Shown here piece by piece: positions 22,117 to 33,280 of a stretch of 64,000 nucleotides of DNA. Origin of the DNA: Camellia lanceoleosa (Eukaryota > Streptophyta > Magnoliopsida > Ericales > Theaceae); contig CM045767.1 in the NCBI GenBank assembly GCA_025200525.1, forward strand, positions 3,793,437 to 3,857,436. Reading direction: 5' to 3'. The stretch's first letter is position 1, and every line of letters begins with the position of its first letter. Both the position numbers and the translations under genes were made by a program. The notes beneath the pieces are model-generated. The model did no database searches. It saw only the letters and a program-made list of their open reading frames with translations, and had not been told where the DNA came from.

Positions 22117-24091
22117 TCATCTAGAGAGAGAGAGAGCTCAAGATTTTGAAGAGGAAGAAGAAGAGAGCTAGGAAGAGACCATCCTATAATCTGAAATCAA
22201 GCTCTAGGTAAGTGTTTATTTATGAATTAGACTCATCATATCTTTGGATTTAAGGAAATTATGGAGTTAATGTAAGAGAGCTCATAGATGATGAATATGG
22301 AAGATTAGTTTACATGTATGGACATTTATGTGTTCTAGTGTTGAATTCATGGAAGTAATTTGGTCTCTTGCATATATTTTGTCATAGAAAATCAGGACAT
22401 AGTTGAATTCCTTCATGCATGGATGATTTCATGAAGATTTATTTATATATTTTGCAATTCATGTATGGGTTTTCAAGATTGAAGGAAAATGTCATGGATT
22501 TTAAGGATTTAAATTTAATCAAGAAGAAATCATGCATGAGTTTTCCAACTTGAGGAGGAAACCTCCATGAAGTCAAAGATTAAAGTTAAAGATTATGAGC
22601 TTGATGTTTTAATTTAAGGGTTTGAACTCTTTTCATGGAATTTGAGTTTCAATTTAAAGTTATGAGATTGTTGGAAGCTATAAATGATAAATTCAACATT
22701 TATGGAAGGTTTTGGGCATTGATTTTCTTGAACATGAAGTTGAAATTGCAAAAGGTACATATCTATGAATTTCTGATTCGGTAATTTAAACCTGACTGAA
22801 TAATTGTAATTTAATGTGCATGAACCTAATTTAAGTTTGATTAAGTAATTAGCGAAGTTAATAAAGGTTGGTATATGATTAGATTATTTATATTTAATTA
22901 GTTTGGTTAATATATAGCTAAACATATCTTAATTGGAGGTTAATAATCTAATTTATTCCTAATACTAGTCATCCATATTTAAAAGGAATGGAAGAAAAAT
23001 AAATAGGAATAACTGAATAAAACAATTAGAATCAAATGAGAGAAAACGAATAGAGATTGAACGATTGAATTGAATAGAATTGTAAGAGTGTGATTGTAAT
23101 TGTGTTGTGCTTGACTTTATTTGTTTAGGTCGGACGCCGAACCATTAGTACGTGTACCGAAGAGCCCACTGTGAGTAACAATGTTGTAAAGATATTTTCA
23201 AATTGCATTTATTTTCTGAATGATAACTTATATTGTTTCTGAACGGTTACTTTCTATCGATTGAATATGATCCTCTTTTAAATTGTATTCGTGGCATCCA
23301 TAGCATAGTGTTATCGTTATTGTTATTGATATTGCTAGTGTTACAGAGATCTCTGTCAGTTCCAAATCTTGGAAACAGTGTTATGGTTTGATGGCCATCA
23401 ATTGATTGTTCGGTCTTTTAAGACCTAGTGTATTGTTGCTATGGGATGTACCACGTATGACCTATAAGAATAAGATTGATTGAATCGAGTGAATTGAACG
23501 ATTGATTGACAAATGATAGTGATTAAAGTGTTCTAATGCAAATCGATTGTTTCAAAGACTGTAAAGGGCATCATTCTTAACCTCTTTACACATTTGTTAT
23601 TCACTGGGTTTTAGCTCACAGTTTGTTATATATATGTAGGTGGCCAGGCACCAGATCAAAGCTAGAGGCGTCGACCCAAACCCTTGTTTTGTCAAGCCAG
23701 CTATTGTCCCTCATTGCGAGGTTTCGAACTAGCATGTGTCAAGGTGCTTTTGGGTGGTTTGACTTCACCCTTTTGAGTTTGTTAAGTGAAAAGGACGTTT
23801 TAAGACTAATGTCAATACTATTTTAGATGATAGGATTGATTCCCTAACTTATGTTTTGTTTTGTATAAATGCTTATGGTCATAAACGGTTATGTATATGG
23901 CTATGTACATGAAAGTTTATCTCCATTCAGGTCCTCACAGCTCATTGGACGATGTATGTTATTATGATTTGGCTTCCGCCAGCTCCGTTATATTGTATTA
24001 TTGCCAGTATTGTTAAACAGGCTTTCGGTAATCACGGATTATTGGCCAGTTACGATGCTAAACCTATAGGGGGCGAGTTTGGGTCGTGACA
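21352..24091 (+). mobile_element. Chromovirus-type solo LTR nested in Tat-A
   Basis: A 2740-bp insertion starts TGTAATGACCCC and ends GGGTCGTGACA. It is flanked by a perfect 5-bp duplication, caagt, at 21347-21351 and 24092-24096. Removing it restores the Tat-A reading frame exactly (…GDQV then MSKQCFMV…). TG…CA ends, the 5-bp duplication and the absence of any gag-pol identify a solo LTR formed by LTR-LTR recombination. The end sequences, and the stretch ggacgccgaaccattag near 23140, are typical of Del/Tekay-like chromovirus LTRs. It contains a GA microsatellite at 22073-22114. Small ORFs inside it are not genes. Confidence 0.9.
22073..22114 (+). repeat. (GA)n microsatellite
   Basis: About 21 GA units lie inside the solo LTR, followed by a shorter second GA run at about 22123-22136. 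Confidence 0.85.
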
Positions 24092-25740
24092 CAAGTCATG
24101 TCGAAGCAATGTTTCATGGTAGCCAACGGGAGCCGAGCTGCCAAAGGCTTCTTCCAAATGATAGAAGGACCGGAAGACCGAAGAGTCCTTGATGATGTGG
24201 GAACTAGGGCGGAGGACAAAGCTGTCGAAGAATTGGTCGAAGTGCGAATTGATATAGAGAGTCCGGACAGGTTCTTCTTGCTCGGCTCAAGCCTTACCGC
24301 ACAAGAAAGGACCTAGATGGTTGAGTTCTTGATGGCCAATATCAAAGTCTTCGCATGGTCGCCTTATGACATGCCCGGCCTCGATCCGAGTTTTATTTGC
24401 CATCACTTGAACGTCTACCCCGGAGCAAGGTCGGTCATTCAGCGAACAAGGAGATTGGCGCTGCATCACACCGAGGTAGTTGCAGAGGAAGTGAAGAACT
24501 TGCTTGAGGCACAAGCTATTCAGGAAGTGCACTACCCTTGGTCGATTTCAAACACAGTTGTTGTATCAAAGAAGAATGAAAAGTGGCGAGTTTGTGTCGA
24601 CTATAAGACTGTCAATCGGGCTTGCCCTAAAGACAGCTTTTCACTACCCAGAATAGACCAGCTCGTGGACTTGACAGCTGGACATAACAGGCTCAGTTTC
24701 TTGGATGCCTACCGCGGTTATCACCAGATTGCCATGCATGGCCCCGACCGCGAGATCACCTCCTTCACTACGCCGAGGGGACTCTTTTGTTACCGAGTCA
24801 TGCCTTTTGGTTTGAAGAATGCCGGGCAACTTTCCAAAGGATGGTGACCAAGATGTTCGCTCCTTTGCTAGGTCGGACAATGGAGGCTTACATTGATGAT
24901 ATGGTGGTTAAGAATCGGCATCAAGCAAACCATTTGTCCGACTTGGCCGAGATGTTCGCCATTCTCAAACAACACAAGCTACGCCTGAATGCGTCTAAGT
25001 GTGCCTTTGGCGTGGGATCTAGAAAATTCTTAGGTTTCCTAGTCACAAACCGAGGCATCGAAGCAGACCCCACCCAGATTAGAGTACATAAGAATTAAAG
25101 CGACCTAAGCTGGGGCGTCTGACATCGGGTAATGGCAGCGCTTAACCGATTTATAAGCCGGTCATCAGATCGCTGCCGCCCTTTCTTTCAAGCTCTGAAA
25201 TCAAAGTTCTCATGGGATGAAGAATGTGACCGCGCTTTGGCCGAGCTCAAGAAGTATTTGTCTACAGCGCCCTTGTTGGTCACACTGAAACCTGGCGAAG
25301 AACTTTACCTTTACCTGGCCGTTTCCCAACATGCCGTCAGTGCGGTGCTTGTTCGGTCAGAAGGAATCAAGCACCTCTCCATTTTCTATGTCAGCAAAAC
25401 CTTGCTACCAGCAGAGTTGAGATACTTGCCGCTGGAAAAACTTTGCACTGGCATTGATGATGGCTTCTAGGAAGTCGGCGCACTACTTCCATGCCCATAC
25501 AATCATCGTTTTGACTGAGTTCCCCTTCAAAGCTTTGTTCGAATGGGTGGACTTCTCCGGTCGAATCCTCAAGTGGGCGGTTGAATTGGGACAATTCAAC
25601 GTCAAATTCCAGCCACGAACTGCCATAAAAGCTCAAACATTGGCCGACTTCGTTACTGAATTCTCACCTGGAACTCATCCGGTATGCCTGGTGGATATTG
25701 CCGTGGCAGATGAGGAGGTGAATGCAGTCGACCGATAACC
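24092..25740 (+). pseudogene. Tat-A reverse transcriptase and RNase H
   Basis: This part of pol copies the RNA into DNA. RT motifs follow in order: WRVCVDYKTVNRACPKDSF, then [24 protein letters not shown] and the catalytic YIDDMVVK (about 24889-24912). The connection and first RNase H follow: FISRSSDRCRPFFQALK, FYVSKTLLPAELRYLPLEK and ASRKSAHYFHAHTIIVLTE. Breaks visible are a TAG before MVEFLMANIK (near 24314), a frameshift at about 24830 just before [11 protein letters not shown], a stop near 25096, and frameshifts around 25095-25130 and 25450. The catalytic YIDD box is intact. Confidence 0.88.
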
Positions 25741-26102
25741 TGACTAAGCGATGGCGGCGACGCCCGAAGAAGAACCGGTTAGTACTATACCGCGGCCTGG
25801 CGATGTGATGACAGAGTTGGGTATCACTGACCAACCTGCTTCGTCCGGTACCGCATCACCAAGGGGGGAAGACGTGGAACCACTCAAGCCTGAGCACTGC
25901 ATAGGCATATCAGAACGGTGATTCGCCTACGGACTTAGGCATTACGGATCAACTTGCTGAGTCTGGCACCGAATCATCGAGAGGGGCTGAAGTGGAATCA
26001 CATAGCACAGAACTTGAAGCCGAACAGCCAAACAACTGTGATCCCATCAACCTTTAAGCCTCTCAGGACCTCTCCGACTGTTGGAAGCTCTTTGTTGGCG
26101 AA

Positions 26103-27827
26103 ATGTGGAAACTTTTTGTCGATGGAGCCTCGAATCGTAACGGTGCCGGGCTAGGTGTAGTTTTGATCTCGCCAGATAGGCTGACTATCGAACATTTTAT
26201 CACTCTCAGATTCCCTGCCTCAAACAACGAGGCTGAGTACGAAGCGCTTTTGGCCAGGCTCAAGAGCGTGCTTCAAATACACGCATTCGAGCTAATGGTT
26301 TATAGTGATTCCCAGCTTGTGGTTAACCAAGTTTCTAGGGTTTACGAAGCAAAGGACGACAGAATGATGAAGTACCAGGTTCTGGTCAGAGACCACATCA
26401 AACGATTCCAGGCAATAAGGGTCCAACAAATTGGCCGAGAAGAAAACGGCCGAGCAGATGAATTGGCCGGCCTTGCTTCCATGGTCGATAGCACATCTTC
26501 CAACCCTCTTCTGATTGAATTCCTTCCGTGGCCTAGCATTGAGGAAACTGGGCAGATTGAAGTTCTATGCGCCGAGCTAGGTCCTTCATGGATGGACCTT
26601 ATTATCTTCTTTCTCAAAGACCGGACCCTTCCAGCCAAGAAAAAGGAAGCACATAAAGTCCGGGTGAAGTCAGACTGGTTTTGGCTCTCTCCGTCAGGCG
26701 CTTTATACAAGAAGTCTTTTACCAGTCCGTATTTAAAGTGTATGCACCCGAGCAACGTAGACGCCTTCCTGTACGAAATTCACAAAGGCATCTGTGGCAG
26801 TCACATAGGGGGCAGATTTTTGGCCTACCGAGCTATTTCACAAGGCTACTGGTGGCCGTACATGCAAGCCGACGTGCAGAAGTATGTTTGCAAGTGTGAG
26901 AAGTGCCAGAAGTTTGCCTACCAAATTCACCAACCGGCTAAAGAACTTCTTCCCCTCACCAGCCCTTGGCCCTTTACGATGTGGGGGCTCGATATAGTGG
27001 GGCCACTCCCAATTGCACTAGGCAACCGGAAGTTCTTCATCGCGGCCACAGATTACTTCACAAAATGGGTTAAAGCAGAGCCTTTGGCAACAATCAAGGA
27101 GAACGACGTGAAGCGGTTTGTCTGGCAGAATGTGGTAACGCGGTTTGGCGTCCCAAAAATTCTGATCTCTGATAATGGCACCCAATTTGATGGTTGCCTA
27201 TTCAGAGGATTTTGTGAAGACTTGAAGATTGAATTCTACAATTCTACCCCGGCTTACCCACAGTCTAACGGTCAAGCCGAAGCATTAAACAAGACCATCC
27301 TTGATGGGTTGAAGAAAAAGCTTCAGAAAGCCAAGGGAAAGTGGGCTGAGGAACTCCCCAGCGTTCTTTGGGCATACCGAATAACCCCGTAGCGATGTAC
27401 CGGGGAAACTCCTTTTGCCTTGGCATATGGCATGGAGGCAGTCATCCCTTTGGAAGTTGGTATGCCCACTCTCCGAAGTGAAAGTTTTGAGCCCGAGCTA
27501 AATGCCGAACCCATTGCCTTGGAATTGGACCTAATGAAAGAGCGCTGGGAAAAGGCTCTCATCCATGTGGCCGCCTACCAACAAGAGCTTTCAAGAAAAT
27601 ACAACAAAGCGGTGCACCCCAGACTGTTCAAAGTAGGTGATTGGGTTTTGAGAAAGGTCATGGGCAATACCCTGGTGCCAGGTGAAGGCAAACTAGGGGC
27701 AAACTGGGAAGGACCATACAAGATAACCGGTCTGGCGGGCAAGGGGACATACCACTTGGAAGACTTGGACGGTAGAGGAATACCCCGGCCGTGGAATGCA
27801 GCCAACGTCAAACTGTACTACTTTTAG
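26103..27827 (+). pseudogene. Tat-A archaeal-type RNase H and integrase
   Basis: An unusually well-kept 429-codon stretch (26103-27392) encodes a second RNase H followed by integrase. The RNase H shows [36 protein letters not shown] and [11 protein letters not shown], the catalytic acidic residues of the extra RNase H characteristic of Tat elements. The integrase shows an HHCC zinc-binding region with a CEKCQKF end and the catalytic core [19 protein letters not shown] and [11 protein letters not shown] (the D-D-E triad). One TAG near 27390 separates the conserved C-terminal part (27393-27827), which ends RPWNAANVKLYYF. No chromodomain is present, as expected for Tat. Integrase inserts the cDNA into the genome. 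Confidence 0.9.
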
Positions 27828-27959
27828 CTTTTGCTTTCTTTTTGTGCAAATGAATTGTTTACCTTACACTTCAGAAAGTAATATTCTTTTTGTCAATATA
27901 TAGAAGTGTCTCATCTTTGCCTTAGCTTTCTGATTGTTGCTTTTTAAATTCTGGGATTC

Positions 27960-28425
27960 TCAACCGAGATGTTTTACTCCGGTTGAAAGAGTTGATGTTT
28001 TGCTCAACTTTGAAATTAAAACTGAGATGTTTACTCCGATTAATTGAGTTGATGACTTGCTCAAATTTGTGATTAAAACCGAGATGTTTTACTTCGGTGG
28101 AAAGAGTTGATGTTTTGCTCAACTTTGACATTAAAACCGAGATGTTTTACTTCGATTAATTGAGTTGATCACTTGCTCAAATTTATGATGAAAACTGAGA
28201 TGTTTTACTCTGGTTAATTGAGTTGATGACTTGCTCAAATTTGTGATCAAAACCGAGATGATTTATTCCGGTTAATTGAGTTGATGTTTTGCTCAACTTT
28301 GACACGAAAACCGAGATGTTTTACTCCGATTAATTGAGTTGATGAGTTGCTCAAATTTGTGCATAAAGCCAACATGTCTTTTCCGGTTAATGAATTTAAG
28401 CAAGTTGGTTAGTCTTGCCGAGGTA
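27960..28425 (+). repeat. 58-bp tandem array in Tat-A
   Basis: About eight units of 57-58 bp start at 27963, 28021, 28078, 28136, 28194, 28252, 28310 and 28368. Each begins accgagatgttttactccg or similar and carries gagttgatg followed by ttgctcaa. Some units have 'tgttttgctcaactttg' and others 'tgacttgctcaaatttg', partly alternating, so a 116-bp higher-order unit is possible. The array lies between the 3' end of sense pol and the 3' end of the antisense ORF. Confidence 0.9.
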
Positions 28426-28573
28426 TTTTGTTCGGTTGAAGTTATTTCACTTGAAGACCGTACAAACACATGATGAAAATAGAACTTTTTTCATTAATGT
28501 GAAAGATAAGTACAAAAGGTGGGGCACTTAGCCCAGTTACATGTTCAGACAAAAAGAAAGAAGACAAAGAAAG

Positions 28574-30510
28574 CTAAGCTAAGGGGGAGAGGTCAGTAAA
28601 TTCGTACTCGGCTGCCTTTAGGTTGACCGTTGGTGTTGGGTCTTGGACACCGGTCGCCGTCTGGCCGAGCTGCTCTTGGCGGTTCTCGTCTTCAGCATTT
28701 TCTTCGATTTCTTCTTCGCCTTCTTCCTTGGCCTCAGCCTGTAATGCGCTGAAGACGTCGTTGGCATATGGCACAAAGTAAGTCGGCAGGAAGACAGCTG
28801 GAGGAGAGACAAATATGTCGGTCCTAGGTCCTTGGCCGAGCTACTCACAAGCAGTCTTCCAGCCCGCCTTGAAGTAGATATCTTGGGTGGCATGGACTTG
28901 CTTCGTGTAGCTCTCCTCGGCCTCTTTGAAGCCGGCATTGTTTGCGCCCTCCCGCTCCTTCTCCTTGGATTGCTTTAGAACATCTAGCTCGGCCCGCAAC
29001 GCGTCTCTTTCTTTCTCGGCTGAGCCAAGTTGGCCAAGCAGCCGCGAGTTGTCAGAATTGGCCATTTGCAAAGAAGACTTGGCCTGCCTAAGCTCGGCTT
29101 GGAGGCTTTCAACCTGACTGGCAGAGTCAATGGCCTTCTGCCGGAGTCGGTGAATGCGCTCCATGACCAAGTGTTGTTTTTGGATGGCCTGCAAGAAGAA
29201 AGTTTGGTTAGAGAGGAAACCGATCAAACACTTATGAAATTTGATTAAAGAGTTTGAGATTCTTACCCTGGTCATAGACTTGACGGCCGATTTCACCGGT
29301 AGGGTGCAGCACGTGGTATTTTGACCACGCCACTTTCGGTGAGGAGGGCCTTGGAGAGGTCAAAGGCGAGCAAATGTTCTTTGTCACCCTTAACCGAAGC
29401 CGTAGCCGGGATCTCCTTGCCTCGGTGTTTGAGATGGGGCCTCCAAGCCGGTGTTGGGTCAACAGTGACGGCAAGCTGCTCGATGTTGAGCTCGGCAACT
29501 AGCTCAGTAGAAGGGTCAGCACGAGGCCTCTTGCCAGCCCGGCGTGTCTCTCTGCTAGCTTGCTCGGCAGCAAGAGAGGCCAAGGCAACCACGGTCCCGC
29601 TAGATTGACCGGCAGCGGTTGAGTGGGTTTTGATGCTTGGGATCACGGTTGAGGTGACGGTGATGAGATTCTTAATGCAGCTCCTCTTGGCCATTTCTTC
29701 TGCCTCGGTTAGACGGATATAGGGGACGTCTGGCAGTGTGGGATCTGGAGGAGGTGATGGAGCACGGAGAAAGTCTGTGACCTTACTCCGGCGTAGAGCT
29801 GAGTACCGGTATGTTGAGGTGTAGCCGAGCAAGTCGTGACAGTCCCGGTTGCAGTACCGCAGTACGGTTCTGATGGCAGCTTCGTTGGGAAAATGATAGT
29901 TGGCTTGCAAGGCTTCAATTGCTGCAAAGAAAAGAAGATAAATGTCAAGTACAGAATGTTGAACAAAAGAAATTGACCGAGCAAGTTAACGCGGCTTACA
30001 TATGGTACCGAAGTTTTTGCTTATGAACCAGCCCGGTACGTTGGCTGTTTCATAGTTGCCAGACACCTAGAAGAAGTCGTCGTCGTGAAGGTCCTTGTTT
30101 GGGGTGCCGGTTACTATTTTTTCTTTACCCGGTCGAATTTTTAAATAATAGGCGAGGCCATCGCCTGTGTGCCCAAGAGTGTACTGGCGCAGTATCTCGG
30201 TTAAACCTAAGTTGGTGCCTAGCTGGTTGTTTAGTTCGTGGATGCCATTGATTATTCGGTAAGTGTTGGTTAAGACCTGTGTGGGTGTTAACCCGGTGAG
30301 GCGCAAGAACTCGGTCATTAATGGGTTGACCGGGAAGCGGAGGCCTCATTCAATGATTGATAGCACGATGAAGGGGCATTGCTCTAGTCTACCCCAGAAG
30401 TTGATGTCTATGGCTCCAAGCTCTAAATGGACGTCAGCCGGGATACCGTATTCTTCACGGAAAGCGGCCAAGGCAGCCGGGGAATCGACAAGGAAGCGGT
30501 ATCGCCCCAT
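28574..30510 (-). pseudogene. Tat-A antisense accessory ORF (three exons)
   Basis: A spliced gene runs opposite to gag-pol. Exons are about 30000-30510, 29267-29921 and 28574-29188, with donors gtaagccgc and gtaagaatc and acceptors ctttgcag and ttcttgcag. It starts MGRYRFLVDSPAALAAFREE. Exon 1 carries the conserved block TNTYRIINGIHELN and ends near VSGNYE. Exon 2 is basic and low-complexity (ETRRAGKRPRADPS). Exon 3 is a strong coiled coil (VESLQAELRQAKSSLQ, RALRAELDVLK-like heptads) followed by an acidic tail (EEGEEEIEENAEDE).

It is clearly homologous to the antisense ORF of Tat-B, with the same domain order and the same first intron phase. This matches the 'putative gypsy type transposon' family found in Tat elements; function unknown. 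Breaks: a TGA in exon 1 (before GLRFPVNP), a TAG before VSGNYE, a frameshift near 29320 and a TAG after GWKTACE. Confidence 0.8.
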
Positions 30511-31176
30511 GTGTAGCCGGTTGATTTAGCTCGGCTGAGGAGGACTGGCATAGACTTGAGTTAAAACGGTTGCTCAGTCTTTGAGAGCCTCAGTATTGGT
30601 CTGTGGTCCCCTTGGACTCTGCAGGAGAATGAGGGTAAGTGTAAGCGGAAGCACAGTCGCGCAAAAGGAGCTTGACTTTAGCTCGGTCATGAAGAGTGCC
30701 ATACCACCTCGGTCGCAAAGGCAAACCAAGGAGCTCGGTCACTTAAGTGGACCAGTTGTTAGCCTGGTCGAGTGGCCAAGTCCTCTGTTTGCCTCGGTTT
30801 CTACTAAGGTTTTGGGCAAACTTGTAAGTTGCTCGGTCTTAATGTTTTTTGGGATCAAAAGAAGACACGAGCCGGTCCACCCTAGATCTTCGTGTGTTCA
30901 TCGTGAGGATGAAGAACAACGGCGAGTGCAAGGGGCATGGGAGGGTTTTGGGGGCCTATACCCTAAAATCTATGGATTATGTGCCCTAAAGCATGGAATA
31001 ACAAATGAAATAGCAACAAAGAGCTCAAAGGACTTACAAGAGTAGAGGCAGATGCAGTTCCTTCAAGCACAAACACAAAGGGAGGGCGAGAATGGAGGCT
31101 TGGTGAGGGCACTGCAGCTTCAAGACGCCTAGAATGGAGGAGAGTCAGTAAGAACGAAATGAAGACAGACTGGGCA

Positions 31177-31185
31177 TGTATATAG
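31177..31185 (-). promoter_or_regulatory. Probable TATA box of the Tat-A antisense gene
   Basis: On the minus strand this reads ctatataca, inside gggcctatatacatgccc. It lies about 670 bases upstream of the antisense ORF start. A good splice donor (ctctactcttgtaagtcc, about 31031-31047) follows downstream, consistent with a leader intron. The antisense gene would then have its own promoter, separate from the LTR. Confidence 0.5.
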
Positions 31186-31438
31186 GCCCAAGGAATCGCC
31201 AAAAATTTTGAATACGAGGGGATGTCAGGGTTGGTTGCTCGAGGCCAATCAACGTACAACACGTGTCCCTATTGACGGCGGCGTCAGTACTGAAGAGACA
31301 GGATGGTGAATCGAGGCATCGACCGGTCAAGTTTTGAAGACAGGTATATCAACTAACCCGGTCACTGTCTTGCAAACTGAGAACCGATGAAGTGTTACCC
31401 CGGTCATAACAGGTAATCTCAGTCACACTTGCGCGGAC

Positions 31439-31454
31439 GGAATTAAGGGGCAAT
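31439..31454 (+). other. Tat-A polypurine-tract region
   Basis: ggaattaaggggcaat lies immediately 5' of the 3' LTR, where the plus-strand primer is expected. The purine run is short. Confidence 0.5.
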
Positions 31455-32229
31455 TGAGAGGGAGATTTATGATCTGGATTGGGCCGTGGTAATGTCGGAC
31501 AAATTGTGGGCCAAACACATTTGGGCCGTGGTAGCCTGGCCCTATCCAGAAGGGATTTTTGCTCGGTAATGGCAAAGGGCGTGTGGAACCCAGCTACTCG
31601 AACTTGTTGATACGGAAGCCGGTCAAGTGAAGGTTCGGCTGAGATGTCCGCAACCTCACAGGGTTCCACGGTTCGTGCGTTGCTCGGTCGGAAGACGCGC
31701 ACCCGTGGCTCGGCATGAAGGCCTTTGGTTAACCTGCATGCCCTACTTCAAGCTCGGCTTTGCCGGAATGCACCCGAGCTCGGCTTTTACGGAGCTCGGT
31801 TATTAGAGCATTTGGGTGTGAAGTGTAGCATGGCTGCAGGAAGCCGAGATGCTGCATCCCGGCTGCCGAGCTCCTAGTAGAGTGGGTTGGCAGTTTAGGT
31901 TGGTGATGTTTAGCTGGATTTGTGCTGACAGATGAGATAGCAACACCACGTGTCGAGAGACTAATGGGAGTAGATTTGGGGCGCAGAACGTATATAAGCA
32001 TGTTTGCACCCCCCATGCTGGACAGAGGAACACTTGGTAAGAAAAACACTCAATACTCTCCCTTCTCTCTATCTATGCCCTGTGTGTGTGTTCTAACTTG
32101 ATCGTCAAAGGGGTTTTTCGGCCATACACCACGGGGTAGCTCACCGCCGTTGTGCTCGCAGGTCGATCGGACTGACAGGAGCTTGGAAGAAAGGAGTGCG
32201 GGCTCGCCTGGATATTTGCCCCCCGTACA
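31455..32229 (+). repeat. Tat-A 3' LTR
   Basis: 775 bp, TGAGAGGGAG to CCCCGTACA, aligned along its length with 18216-18990. It is followed directly by the ccact duplication (32230-32234). Roughly 7-8 percent of positions differ from the 5' LTR by eye count. Confidence 0.93.
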
Positions 32230-32234
32230 CCACT

Positions 32235-33124
32235 TATATAAAAATATTTTTTTTTGAAAAAAATAAAAATATCAAAATTTTTTGAAATATATAAATAATG
32301 ACTTGTTTATAACTCATAGTGTATTATTATAGTTATTAATGGAGAGGTCTTTACTAATTTCTTATTTTTTGATTATGTCTAAATATATGTTGTTTTTTTT
32401 TAATACAAATGTTTTCCATATTCTCAAAAAAAAAAAAAAAAAAAATGTATCGGCTCCGTAATTATGTTTCAAGTGGTGTTTGATTATAATTTATTATAAT
32501 ATTTTTATATAACAATATTTAAGTATTTTATTACACGAAAAAAATACTTAAGGTGGGTTTACTCAAAGGTAGGATTTATACTTATATCAGTAAGATCGTA
32601 AAAATTATTCACATTGATGCATAAAAAATTAAAAATTCAAATCATAAACAGTGTCCTCAAAGGAAATCAGATACAAAATCTCTATAACCTTAATAATTTC
32701 AATTATCAAAGGGATTTTGATTAATTATGTGACACATTATAATAAACGTAAATTTTTTATTCCAGCCAAATTATTTTTACATATTTTTTCTTGCAAAACT
32801 CATGAAAGTGCATTATCAATAATATTATAAATTCAAAAATTTTATTTAAAACTATTCAAGAAACATTAATATGTGCTTTAAATATATACAATCATTTTGG
32901 ATGAATCATTATTCTTTAAAATAATACTCAACACTATTTATCATTTAACATTGGTCAATTTATCTTTTAAAAACTTAATAATAAAAAAAGTATTGAGTTC
33001 TATTATTTTAATCAATTAATATCAAATTGGACGCTACATGCGTATATAAATTACTTCAAAAAATATGATGTATGACATAAAATCACAATGGAGTTAACTT
33101 TAATCAATGTAATAATATTTTATA
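32235..33124. other. AT-rich intergenic DNA
   Basis: This is the right-hand continuation of the locus interrupted by Tat-A. No gene is seen. A 20-base A run lies at about 32426-32445. Confidence 0.55.
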
Positions 33125-33280
33125 GGGAAAATTACAATAGTTTCTATAGTTTGGAGTTTGTGTTACTTTAATCCTTAATTTTTCAATCGTGGTACATTTG
33201 ATCATGAATTTTGAGTCTTGTTCCAAGCAACAACAATCAAAGATGTTTCTTTTGCAAATGGTCTATTTCAAGGGCAAAGT
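33125..33280. repeat. Partial copy of the outer arm of the 13-kb palindrome family
   Basis: tttctatagtttggagtttg, then tttcaatcgtggtacatttgatcatgaa-type sequence and caagggcaaag, parallels the left end of the composite palindrome at about 13090-13210 (tttttatagtttggaacttg, caattgtgacacatttcatcc, aagggcaaaatcg). The copy is cut where the chromovirus LTR begins at 33281. Confidence 0.6.

Larger units (their letters stand above)
18216..32229 (+). mobile_element. Tat-A: Ty3/gypsy Tat-type LTR retrotransposon
   Basis: A 14.0-kb element is bounded by 775-bp LTRs and a perfect 5-bp target duplication, ccact, at 18211-18215 and 32230-32234. The order is 5' LTR, PBS, gag, protease, RT with RNase H, a second archaeal-type RNase H, integrase, a 58-bp tandem array, an antisense intron-containing ORF, a short purine tract and the 3' LTR. 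Dual RNase H, an antisense extra ORF and a TGGCGCC PBS place it in the plant Tat group. The two LTRs differ at roughly 55-60 positions by eye, so the insertion is not recent. gag-pol has several frameshifts and stops and is split by a solo LTR (21352-24091), so the element is not autonomous. Confidence 0.93.
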
